In this document: piece after piece, positions 41,776 through 53,334 of the stretch
Position numbering within the stretch: position 1 is the first letter of the stretch
Layout of the letters: every line of letters starts with the position of its first letter
DNA from: Spinellus fusiger
Lineage: Eukaryota > Mucoromycota > Mucoromycetes > Mucorales > Phycomycetaceae
Reading direction: 5' to 3'
DNA length: 64,000 nucleotides
Assembly (NCBI GenBank): GCA_025094145.1
Contig: JALLLS010000050.1
Coordinates: 1-64,000, forward strand
Notes under the pieces: model-generated
The model's database searches: none
Seen by the model: only the letters and a program-made list of their open reading frames with translations
What the model was told of the DNA's origin: nothing
Program-made: the position numbers and the translations under genes

Positions 41776-42374
41776 TTTTCTTTCTTTCTTTCTGTACACC
41801 TACATAGTATCTCATATAAAAGTACATACTAGCGACTCCTCTTTTTCATTGTCTTTATTGGCTTCTTCTTCATGTGTATATTTTCATTAGCTATCAGTGG
41901 ATAGCACATAGTAATAATATTATTAATAATAAATATTTGAATATCTACATACAATTCTATTGGGCCCAGTAGATAACCAGTCTATGTTGACTAGACATGA
42001 GGCTGTTCAAAAGATGGTATTCAGGTGATAGGAAAAGAGTTGCCGGAAAATACTCTTGTTATCCACCAGTAACAGTAGATGTCCACCTTTTCAGTATACA
42101 TTCATGGAAAACTGTATACATTATAAAAAGAATGGCTATCTTTATAATCACTAGTACCTCCTGTTCTTTCTATTCTATCTTCCTATCTTCCCGCTTACTC
42201 CTTGTCAATGGGACATGACTTACTCTGCCCAAACCCGATACTCTGAGTTGGTATTACACACACATAAACACACACTGTTTGAATATAGGGTTCAAAATCG
42301 AATGTACTACTGAAAAATGAGCATGCTCATCGTTAAGCACAGTTCTTTCTTTTTATTACTAGTATTTTTTTTTA

Positions 42375-42405
<31 letters not shown>

Positions 42406-45400
42406 TATGTTCACAAGAGAGGGTCTATTTCTTCTGCCTATTGTCAGAAGAATACTACATGTCCCCAGTTACGTGTGTAAACCTCAATGTCAACATGATG
42501 AGATCTTAAGCTTTATTTTATACGCATGTTTGGCGGGTTCTTAACTGAATGGTTCATTTTTATAGAGAATCTTAGTGTAGATTGGTATTCAAAGTGATAA
42601 GTTACTTTGAGTCATTGTACTCATAGACGGATTCTTGAGATGGCTCTAACAACTCCCTTCATATGGTAATAGCATTAGAAAGAGTACCATTTAAGGCGTA
42701 TCTTCTACTTACATCCATAATAGCTGCTTTCTTTTTCTTTCCTTTTCTCTCTCCAGATGTGTGAGTTTATTTCTATATATTTCATCTTTCAACATAGCAC
42801 ACTGAGTATAAAAGGATAAATATTATTATTACTTTAGTAGAATAAACTTGTATACACACACATATATATATATATCTTTATGTATACTTATACATATCAT
42901 CATCTTCATCATTAAACAGTAACCATAGCTTTGAATATTGAGAATAAAATAAGTAAAGGGTGTAAGTATGGAAATTCTATATTATTGTTGAGAATTTAGA
43001 GTACCTTTGCCAAATTCCTTAAGGATCCACCTTAGCATAAAAACAAGACAAATAGAACTAGTAGGTAAAAATATACAGCTAGATCGATCGAAATAAAAGA
43101 TGAAATACAGTCTGGATGTTATTGAAGAATATATGACATTGTGTAGCTACCGGTAAAATAAAATAAAATAGAAAAAAAAAGTGTGTGTTTTGTAATATAA
43201 GAAATATATTTCATAAAGTCTTCTTGTATCTAACAAATAGTTAGTTATATGTTTTTTTTTTCTTTCTATTTTGAACATTTAGCTAAAATTACAAAAGTAT
43301 TTTCTCAAGAAGTATAAGCAAGATTCTTTTATATATTAATATATTCTAGGAATAGAATACTTCCCAATTTGCAATACTGTGATCAAGAAAAAATGTGAAA
43401 TATATTATTCATTTTCTAAAGCATACCTTTTGGATAAGGTTTTTTTTTTTTTTTAAAAAAAAAAGAAAGAAAAAGAAAACAATAGCTATATAGAATCCGG
43501 ATAAATTATATTTAAATTGGAAACTGGTGTATTTAGCAAACTAGATGCCTCGTTATCAATAGTGATCGACCTTGCACTTGCCCTTTTCTTCTTCATATAA
43601 ATGGGGCAGGTAGACTTTGAAGAGGGTTACAAGCCAAAGAAAAATTATTACTTGGTGGTGTGAAAATCACAATATATTATAGCAGCACATGGTAACCATA
43701 AAGGTAAACATGTTTTAATTATGAGATTCTTACTAAATCAATAAATATCGAATTATTCTGAATAATAATAGCAGACAACTATGTTGCTTTTTTCTTCTTC
43801 TTGTACCAATGTTGGCCATTGTAATTAGGTTTGTAATACTGCTAATAAAATGATAAACAAAGATCAATAGGTCTCATCTCTTTCGAGTGCTAGGGCACAG
43901 AGTAGTCTTGCGGTGGCCAGTAAAGTAGTGCTATTATGCTCTATACTACTAAAAAACTTACGTTTGTGTAATAAATACTCTTATTTTGATCTATAGAAAA
44001 TGATGCAAGGCTATATGTTATATCTTATTTTTTTATTCTATAATTTTGTTTGGGTGGATCCTATTTTGGGTTTTGTACATATAAACATAATGACTCCAAT
44101 GTCATCATTTCAACACCATATACATCCATTGGGTTTTATTATCTCAAGTGTCAGGGGTAAATTATTGCCAGAATTCTTCCAACAAGAAAAAAGAATGATG
44201 ACAAAAAAATATAGCAAGAAACACATTTTACCGCTTTTTTTTCGCTGATAATCATTTTTAAAGTGTTTTAGTGCATATTGGCCATATCAGTCTTTGATGC
44301 TTATTACAATTAAATATTTAATTATGATTATTATAATAATAAAAGATATGAAAAAAGATACTAAATTTGTTTGTAGATAAAATTAGCAATTACAAGAAAA
44401 AGGTATATGACAAATATGTCACCAAAAGAAAAGAAAAAACAAGCTATGGATAAAGACATACTTTTTTAGCATTGATAAGCATAGTAAAACAGTGAGATGT
44501 TTCTGTTTCTGTTTCTATTATTATTATAATAATTGTTGTTGATGTTGATGTTGATGTTGATAATGATAATGATAATGATAATGATAATGAAACTATCACA
44601 CCTATTGAATGTGTTATATGTACTGGATGGGATTCAATCACATTCAGGCATAATATAAAGTTCATTGATTAGCGTACCTTCTAGGTATGTATGCCCTTTT
44701 TATTATTTTTCATAAAAATATAAAGAAAAACAATAAAGTAAATGCATAAAAAACAGCAACACAATACACTTGATATAGAAAAGGGAGACTCTATTGTTCC
44801 CTATTTAATCAACAAGGAGAAGTTGTTAGCCTACATTTGAACTCCTATAAATGTGCTCCTTTCGCACGGTCAAATTACTGTTCAGCTGTGCGCTTGATAG
44901 ACAATACGTTGGTCTTGAGTATTAGAGATACATAGAAAAGGAGAAGAAAAGAAAAAGGGGAAAAGAAGGGGATGGGTGAGATCAGGCCTACTGGCGCCAT
45001 AGAAAACTCCTTTATTTTGTCATCTCTGCAGCTCGGATACGGACCGACACATCTTTTCATAGCTTATTATTGTCCCTGAATTTAGGTGACATGCTATACC
45101 AAAAGAATAAAAAGGAGTTTTTTGTTTAATTTTCATAGTGCTTAGGAAGCAAATACAAAAGGAGACAAATAGAAAGGAAAAACAGAGACAAGAAATATAA
45201 TTTAAATCAGCAATAGCATGTAGATAGCTGCTACAATAACTAAGAAAATATGTGCAGAAAAGTCTTAAGAACCAAGAAAGAATATAAAAGAGAGAGAGAG
45301 ATGTGCCTATGTAGTGTACGAGGTACCAGTTTTGAGGTATACAGGATTTTCTGTGGCCCTCCACCAGAAAGAAACATGATACAGTATATACCCTTGGGGG

Positions 45401-45468
45401 GTTTTTTTTTGGCTTTTGTAGGCTAATAATAAAGTTGCTTTCTATATTTCTTTATAATAGTACAAATA
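41776..45468. other. AT-rich gene desert
   Basis: About 3.7 kb of very AT-rich sequence with TA runs (42860-42874), A/T homopolymers at about 43439-43465 and a microsatellite at 44501-44592. On the minus strand near 43780-43850 an AG is followed by an exon-like end reading YYKPNYNGQHWYKKKKKAT and a stop, but I could not connect it to an upstream exon. Hydrophobic frames at 44875-45364 on the minus strand are not convincing. Confidence 0.5.
44501..44592. repeat. GATGTT / GATAAT microsatellite
   Basis: Successive short arrays of TTTCTG, TTATTA, TTGATG and ATAATG units. Confidence 0.9.
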
Positions 45469-45492
45469 TTAGTATGACTAGAATCAACAGAC

Positions 45493-46359
45493 TTAAGGAG
45501 GCATTACCTTATTTTCTAGTACTGTAGAAAGATAGGGGTGGGCTTTAGAAGACTGGAGTACGCGTGAACGACTTGTATGAGAGATCTTAGGCGACTTATA
45601 GTAAGGAGATATCATATCAGACAATTCAGAGGCAACATCATTGCATGGAAGATGGGTTATCAAATGGGTTTGTTGCTGTTGTTTACTCAATAGTGGATCA
45701 AAATGATCAATGTTTTCCATTTTTAAATATCGGTAATCTGTATGCTGCTGTTGATGATAGACATCTTCAATGTCATAGTCTACTTGCTGAGAGATATGAA
45801 GAAGACGATTGTGTTCTTTCTGAAGCATATGATTACGACTTTTGAGATTAGTCAAACGTTGTTCAAGTTTATCTAGTTCAACTCTATCATAGGCGTCATC
45901 CCCCAAGGGATAAGTGGAAGAAGTTCCTAATGAATTTCCTCTAAAAAATAAGTATCTCAAGGCAAAGTAACATGACATTGCTCATCATTGTGGGAACTTA
46001 CATCCAGCGTACATGGTTTTTTGAGTTTTTCTCAATCAAACATATACCTTCTAGAACATTGGTGATATCATAAATACGTCTTTTCTGTACTTTTAATTGA
46101 GCTGCTGCACAGTTCAGGTCAAGATCACTGTGAGTACTGGTGCGTAGCAAATCGATAAACTTCTTAGTTAAAAGACCGAGTGATGAATCATAGCGGCATG
46201 ATTGTGTAGTAGCTGAATTAATTGTACAGGTAGGATGTACTTGAAAATGAGCTTTGTTAATAAAGTAAGTTAGTGAGTACAACTATAATAAGAAAGATCG
46301 ACCAATGGTTTACCGTTTTTATTTCGACAACGCTTACTATTGTTATTGACACTCGACAT
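45493..46359 (-). CDS. E2F-family transcription factor
   Basis: Exons (minus strand) 46359-46314, 46251-46002 and 45940-45493, about 247 aa. The winged-helix DNA-binding domain is clear: [14 protein letters not shown], then [26 protein letters not shown], the E2F signature, and [12 protein letters not shown] leucine-zipper-like helix follows ([20 protein letters not shown]), as expected for pairing with a DP partner, and then only about 100 residues, with a short acidic [13 protein letters not shown] segment. By family it should bind TTTSSCGC sites to control G1/S genes. The C-terminus has two options: read-through to VMPP at 45493, or a GTAATG donor at 45507 joined to an AG near 45478, ending in SY at 45469. 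No clear retinoblastoma-binding motif is visible. Confidence 0.9.
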
Positions 46360-49300
46360 GGTTAATTGAAATAAGTTCTAAGAGTACGTAAGAAAGAAAG
46401 AAAGAGTGGGAAGAATCATAGTTTTTTATAAGAGCAAATATAAATCATCAGAAAAAATATACCAAGCTTTATTCAAGATGCAATGTAGTCGACTTGTGTA
46501 CCAAGTATCTGCACAGACAGGAAAAGTCTCCCTGCAAGGAGAACCATTGCTTGTGTCTCTTAAGTGCACAAATACCTTTTAGAGAAAGGATTATTTTATG
46601 ATTACCCATGGCTTAATTCGACCAGTAAATACAGTTATCTTCAAATTTATCTAAATAATAATCTCATTGTATTGGTACAAAGGTAAAGACACCGTTTTAT
46701 CTTTCCTATCTTGCTTAAACTTGTAGACAAGTTTAAATATCTGATATCATTTCTATTCATCAAGTTAATAAAAATGCAATTTATTTATTTTGAAGAAATA
46801 AAAATATAATTTTGATTCTAAACTTATTTCTTTAACTTAGTTTATGCCCGTTCTTTTTTTCTCTATCAAGTATCTACTCGTTACACATGTTCTGAGTAAA
46901 TATCCAGCGCAAAGCGTTTGGACTATCTGATTTAAGACCAAGGATATTGCAGGGGAAGAAGGCGTCTTGTATATTTACCTGGTATGTGGTAGTTTGGAGT
47001 AATTTATTCAAATGCGTCAATACGAGGTTTTCTAGGCGGGGCAACATCATGTGGACCGAAAAGGAACTATCTTATTCTTTAGCGGGGAATAGATAGTAAC
47101 TGATGGTTGTACCTACTGCATAGTTCAGTAGAAAGATGCTATGAGCTATTTGCAGTTGTGGAAATATTTGTAAACTTGGGTTTAAATCTATCAAACAGTG
47201 CTGTCTTTGTCTTTTTGATGTAAAATCTTAACTAAACTTAATTATTTCATTTTTGAATAGTTTTTCAAATATGGTTAGAATATTACTATAAAGACTAATA
47301 ACAACTGATGTAAATCTGAATATATAATATTGTTAAATAAACATATATTATGATATGTGAATATAAATATTGTATAAAAGTTTATATAGGCTTTTCTATA
47401 TATTTCATTCCATAATAGTAATAAAACACACATACACATACACACACACATACACACATACTTTTATATAGTTGACTACAGTTATTAGATATTTTTATAA
47501 ATATATATAATTACTTGTGCCAAGAAATCAAAGTTTTTGTGATTCTCTATATCATAAGATAGTTAGATTATACTTTAAACATGTGGAAAATGAAATATTT
47601 AAGTCTATACAGAGATAGAAGTAAATTTTCTCCTTAGGAGTATAAACAGAGAAGGTCAGTAGGGGAATAATATTTTTGAAGGTAATATTTCCATTTGAAT
47701 AATTTTGTAAATACTGCTTATCATATGTAAAACTAATCTATTGTACAAAAACTCGATTCTTTTCAAGATAGATTTAGAAGAGTTTAGGAGAAATATACAG
47801 AAGTCAACAAACAATGGTTCACTCTTTCTATATACGTATATTCTTCTCTAAAAGCCTATAAATTATTTCTTATACTATGAGACGAAACCCCCAGTAAGAT
47901 AGTACATCGTCGATTGATTTATAAGTTGCACGCCGCCCATTTTGGCTCGTCTGTTGTAGTGCTTAAAATCAATTGTTAAAATAGAACAGCCACATGATAT
48001 TAATTACTATTTTATTCTAAATCTTAGCTTAATCTTTCTTTTCTTTTTTAATAATAAAAAAATCAATAAAAAATTAAGAGAAACATCATCAGTGATCAAT
48101 ATTAAGCTATAGATACCTTAGAAAACATACTAACTACATTATTACACAGTATATACTTCTAAGAGTAATAACTGTAACATTAATACCAATAGCTCCCTAT
48201 ATGCCTTCTTTTATTTGCTAAAAGAACTAATATCAGGTAAAAATAGATGCTACTCACTGATTCTAAGAAGTATCTTTTATCTCAATTAAACAATAGTAAA
48301 ATCATGACACTGACATAAGTATGACAATTAATTAAACAAGCAGTTAGTGATACCTATTTTCAAGAAGATAGATATTAAAGATGAGTTATGGAGTGTCGAC
48401 TGCTATACAACCGACACTCTCTAGTATTCCCAAACAACTAAAGATGAATACTGTGCATAATGTTTTATTAAAAACAAATAAACTCCCTTTGATTTTTCTA
48501 AATCTTTCTCTTTTTTCTCTTTCTTCTTTTTCTTCTCTTTCTTAAACTACAGAAAGATTAGTTTACTTTCATTTTTAGAAAAACAAGAATGGCGTATGTT
48601 TCTGTTATTAACCTTAATACGGGACACAGCCAAATGCTTATGAGTTTAATTCTTATGTAAACTTTAAATGTCGATCATTAAAAGTATGATACTGTTTAAA
48701 TTGTAGATACTCCTAAAAAGGTATAAGAATAAACAAGCACTAGGAATATGAACAGCTTTATGTCAGATATTGAACCTGTCCTGATATACAGAGTTAATAT
48801 TCTGTCAATAAACTGGGCTTTATTTATCGTTTATTTTTATTTTTATTTTTATTTGTTTTTTTTAAAAATAAATAAAAAGCATGTATTATACTTTTGGGTC
48901 TGGTGTCTTAACTAAATTATATAGCTTAATGTTATAGTTGATTTTATGTCTTGAAAAGTTCTATAAAAAATACAGATTTAATCATTTCTAGCTATTTATA
49001 CCGATACGTCATTTTATTGACTTCTATTTATGATAAACAGCCATATTGATAGAGTAGAACGAAGAATAAGAGGGATTGGTGGTAGGTTGTATATCAAGTG
49101 ATATTTCTAATCTTATCTATACCAAAACCTTGAGTAATGGCTTGGGTTAATAATTTTAGTTCATATTTAATATTTCTATTTGATTATGGTATATCTATTA
49201 TTTTTAAAATCATTAGTAAATCTATATACTTTATATTATTATTACTTCATATCTATTATATAATTTCTGCTGCCATATGATACACATTATTTTTGTAGAA

Positions 49301-50607
49301 TAATCTCTCTCTATTTATTATCTAAAATTAATATTTACATATCTAGCAACAATTGAGAATCATTGCTATCGCTTCTATATTGTGTATCCTTTTGAATTAA
49401 TATCCTCAACCTTAATAGGGATTTTTTTACACCTAGAATCACATAATACATAGTAAAAATCACCCTACAGCAAGTGTATCCCAGCAATCGCAACGATATT
49501 GAAAAAGGGTTATCTTTTTTTTAAAAAAAAAATTATCAAACAAATCGAAGGTAATTAAAACAAATATATTATAGTAACATGGTAGAGTAGTATACAGATA
49601 AATCATCATCTTTTCATCTATTTTCATATCTTAGTTCTATAGGATGATTACTATAAATTCTTTAAAGATATTCTTTATGAAATTTTATCAATGAAAAGAG
49701 ATAGTTTTTACTAATTAGACAATAGATTTATTATGTTAATCTATATATATATAAAGTGGCCACAAAGGATCAAAGTTCAATGTATGACTTCTGATGCCAC
49801 TCCTTTACTTTCTTTTTTCATAATACCACCAATCCATCACTGCATCAACAGTGGCGGTGAAATCGATCTAAATTACTAATTTTGTTTATTAAAGGTCCAA
49901 AATCTCTTAATAGCGCTTTTATGGAGTAGTGATAACCTAATTACAACACAGGAAAAGAGGTATAGGAGTGGGACAAGGAATTCTATATTGAACTTTGATT
50001 CTGTCTTTCTGGCCACTTCTTTTATTTTTGTTTTAATTCTTCCAATTAAGTCTATTGTATATATAGCACTAACTATCTCTTTTTTTTATTGATAAAAAAT
50101 CCATAAAAATCATATCTAAAGAGTCTATAAAGTAATAATCTTAAGGAACTAAGGTATGAAGATGAATGTGGAAAAAAATGAAAAGACTTTTCGGACTTAA
50201 CATCGAAGTTTTTCTGATCCCATCATAAATATAACTTTGGGAGTTTGAATAGCTTACATTCTCTTATTCCAAAGTGATACCTAATTCATTTCTAGTAAAA
50301 ATATCCATGATTGGGAAATATGATGTGCATATATTTGCCTATCTAAAGATGGGAGTATCTTGCTTTATTACACATAATAAGGTTATTGTTATCTATCTCC
50401 ATGACTTAAGACTATAAGTTACTGTGATCATGATACACGTTTTGTGAGCTTGTAGATCAATATTACAGATAAATTACTGCCATAGAAACTAAATATTAAA
50501 CAGCCTAGCCACATTCTACCACTACCACTACCACCACCATCACCACCATTATAAGCGTAAGATGATTTATTCTTTACAATATACACCTATATTTTAAATT
50601 ATAGTAA
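46360..50607. other. AT-rich gene desert with a MITE-like element
   Basis: About 4.2 kb, among the most AT-rich DNA in the window. The stretch 46850-47180 is less AT-rich than its flanks but has no coherent frame. A CA run lies at about 47430-47460. The inverted-repeat element at 49754-50018 is listed separately. No gene supported. Confidence 0.55.
49754..50018. mobile_element. MITE-like element, 265 bp
   Basis: The left end reads AAGTGGCCACAAAGGATCAA followed by AGTTCAAT (49754-49781). The right end, reverse-complemented (50018-49987), reads AAGTGGCCAGAAAGACAGAA followed by TCAAAGTTCAAT: the same sequence with one substitution and a few extra bases. The interior has no coding capacity. Inverted ends of about 30 bp on a short AT-rich non-coding body fit a non-autonomous Tc1/mariner-type MITE. 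TA lies just left of the element, but a matching right duplication is not clear. Confidence 0.7.
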
Positions 50608-52240
50608 CTAATTACACAAGGCCAGCGCGTGATTTGTACCTAGAGCCAAGCCCATTACTACCTTATCCAAAGGGACGCGTTGAGGAGTAAATGCATGGTC
50701 AACAGAACCTAATCCCAAGCGACCACTCGGTCCATTTAGCCCCCATGTAAACAGCTCACCTGATGCTATAGATAGGGTTCAATATTCAATATTGAGTGCA
50801 AGATTATGTATTTATAAAAGGGACGTGTCGCTTTGTGCATTACCTGTAATGGCCGCTGCATAATCCGTAGTAGCATAAACACGCTCTATGTTTTTTAACC
50901 CTTCTACTTCATTTAATACTAAGGATTCAATAGCATCTCTCCCTCTGCCTAATGCTCCATAGCCACATGTATGAACACGTCCATCCTCTAAGAAAAAGAA
51001 AAAGAAAATTAGTAATTAGTGTAGATAAATATCAAACAAATGGAGTGCAAAAAAAAACGGGTACCAGTTAGAATGACTGAAAAGGGACCACCAGTTGCCA
51101 TAGCCTTCACTCCCTTGAATGCTACTCTGACTGGAGCTGTTATCTTATTTACAGGTGTCCATTAGCCTGAGATTATCTTATGAATAACATACTTACTCTA
51201 TCAATCTTTCCACCTTGCATTCCCTGACCATATTCTGAATTTCCCCAGGTCCAAAGTATACCATCCTCTAAAAAAAGAGCTGAGTGTACTGACAAAATGA
51301 TAACCTTATTTCTCTGTTACACTAGTAACTGCACTACCTGTCAATACCAGTGTAAAATCTGTCGATCCACTCATAGACTTGATACGCTTATTCCCCCACT
51401 GAGACAAAGGAGTAGGCAAGCTCTTATCTCCCGTGAATTCTGTGCCTAGTCCTAGTTGTCCATCTGAACCCCATCCCATAGCATAAAGAGAGCAATGGTC
51501 TAACATACATAAGGAAAAGTCCCAAGGAAACAAACAAAAGAGGAGGGGGAAGAAAAGGTTCTAATTTACCTGTGGCAAACACTGTATGATCCAGTCCACA
51601 TGCAATATTTGTTATTTTACCCTTGTATCCATTGACCAAAACAGGATTCTCTTCTACCACAAGAGTACCGGGGCTCGTTTCTTTGCACCTTCCAATCCCC
51701 AATTGACCATACATTGAGCTTCCAAGTGAGTACAGGCTAGACTCTCCCGTAACATTCTCTATTACAATATGAGAATGCTCTCGGCCACATTCTAAATACT
51801 CGAGTTTTTCCTGTCCAAGAGATATCACCCGAGCTAGAGTTGACATACACACCAAAACAGATGCCTTAATGCTACCAAGTGGTTGTCTATTGCTTACCAG
51901 AAGACGTATTATGATTCAGGCCATACTTGTAAACATGGCGAGTCGTCCCAATAAGAGAGTGACACCATCCTGCCGCCATATGAGTCACTGGTTCTGCCTA
52001 ATGCACACATATAGAATACACTTATTTATTTTTATTATTGGATTTCTTAATTACTTTCTCAAGGGCATATTCGGGATGAGTGTCTAGTCGTATAGGTGCT
52101 GTGTAGACCTTCTCGCTAGGATACATATGTTGCGTTGTGCGGTTGAGTGGCAGTGCTTGTGCTTGTCCCCAGCCATACAAAGACTCTGTATGCATAGAGC
52201 GTACTGTTTGTACATGACGTCGAAGTAGTGATGACCTCAT
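50608..52240 (-). CDS. RCC1L-like RCC1-repeat protein, probably mitochondrial
   Basis: Eight exons on the minus strand, 52240-52055, 51997-51898, 51833-51570, 51499-51338, 51267-51197, 51143-51065, 50987-50844 and 50765-50608, about 387 aa, all in phase. Repeated RCC1 blades are visible: YSLGSSMYGQLGIG, YAMGWGSDGQLGLG, WTWGNSEYGQG, HTCGYGALGRG and FTWGLNGPSGRLGLG, giving a seven-bladed propeller. The N-terminus MRSSLLRRHVQTVRSMHTES is basic with Ser/His and no acids at first, typical of a mitochondrial presequence. Together with the length, this suggests the RCC1L (WBSCR16) group, which acts in mitochondrial ribosome assembly and fusion in animals, rather than nuclear RCC1. Sub-family is an inference. 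Confidence 0.88.
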
Positions 52241-53334
52241 GTTTATTTGGAAATCAAAATAACAAATAATAAGAATGTCCGTGCTAACCCTGCAAGTGGA
52301 AGTGCCGAGACAGTAAAAAAGTCACAACAAAGAAGCGTCTTTCAATTTGAGCTTTTACTATAGACTTTTATCATTAAAACTGTCTCTATCAGCGGAGCAC
52401 TAACAAAAGGCAATAGAGCACACTCTATACTACTATGCTATTTAGCCATTTTAGAAGAGTCCTACCTATAGCTGTTGTGGTTCTTAGAAAGTACTTCTTC
52501 TGTGATTCTGTGATATTGAGCTGTGTTTTTATGAGGTCTTCTTATAAGAACACCTCATAGCACTTATTGAAGCCTTGAGTATTGACAGAATAAACATAAA
52601 ATAAATCAATAAAACATAGACAGAGCAAAACGTTATTTCCAATAATACTGTTCTTGGAGAGCTAAGTAAATAAATAAAAAGGGGGCGGTAGTTTTTAATG
52701 GCTTTTGTCTATATTATACAGTGACCCAAAAAGTGTGCATGGATGATTCACAGTTAACAAACAAAAAGTGCCAATCCTACTGACACTTTATCTATAGATA
52801 ACAATAGCCAATCGTTTTAAGATGACCCTATTGAAAATTAATATGGTAGTGTAGTGTAGTATAACATCTTTTCTGTTCATAATACATGGGTTGGTAAAGT
52901 ATCACCACAGCAATTGTTTCCTGTAGATACTATCCCTAGTAGCCAAAGATCTCTCCTTTACTCTTTGTTTATTTTTAGAGTGGAAAAAGATCTTCCGGTG
53001 TCCTGGTGTAGAATAAAGCCAAAAATATATTGTTTTCTTCAAACACATAAAGATGGTACTATTTACTATTTACTATTTACTATTTACTATTTACTATTTA
53101 CTATGTACTATGTACTATGTACTATTCACTATTCACTATTCATTATTCACTATTCACTATCATAGCCAATACCATTATTCTTTTATTAGAGACAGGCCTT
53201 TGTTCAAGAATTCTTCATTCATTCAATTTCAAATTGTTAACAAAATAATAGTACATTGATAAGCCTACTATTATGATTATAAATTAAAAACCACCAGGGA
53301 AATTACAAGTTGAAAGTAGATTCTCTTTGTGTGA
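52241..53334. other. Intergenic region with short tandem repeats
   Basis: No gene seen. It contains the TTACTAT repeat array at 53058-53160. A TACAGTGACCCAAAAAGTGT motif at about 52719 resembles a transposon end, but no partner is visible. Confidence 0.55.
53058..53160. repeat. TTTACTA / TTCACTA heptanucleotide array
   Basis: Successive TATTTAC, TATGTAC and TATTCAC heptamers, about 14 units, changing type along the array. Confidence 0.92.

Noticed and set aside
43780..43850. Minus-strand exon-like segment ending YYKPNYNGQHWYKKKKKAT
   Set aside because: It has a plausible acceptor and stop but no upstream exon could be joined in phase; too weak to annotate as a gene.
44875..45364. Hydrophobic minus-strand frames of 61 and 114 codons
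   Set aside because: Phe/Leu/Ser-rich translation typical of AT/CT-rich non-coding DNA, no motif, no coherent splice chain.
52719..52745. TACAGTGACCCAAAAAGTGT as a mariner end
   Set aside because: I found no inverted partner in the following kilobase and no transposase remnants, so it is not listed as an element.
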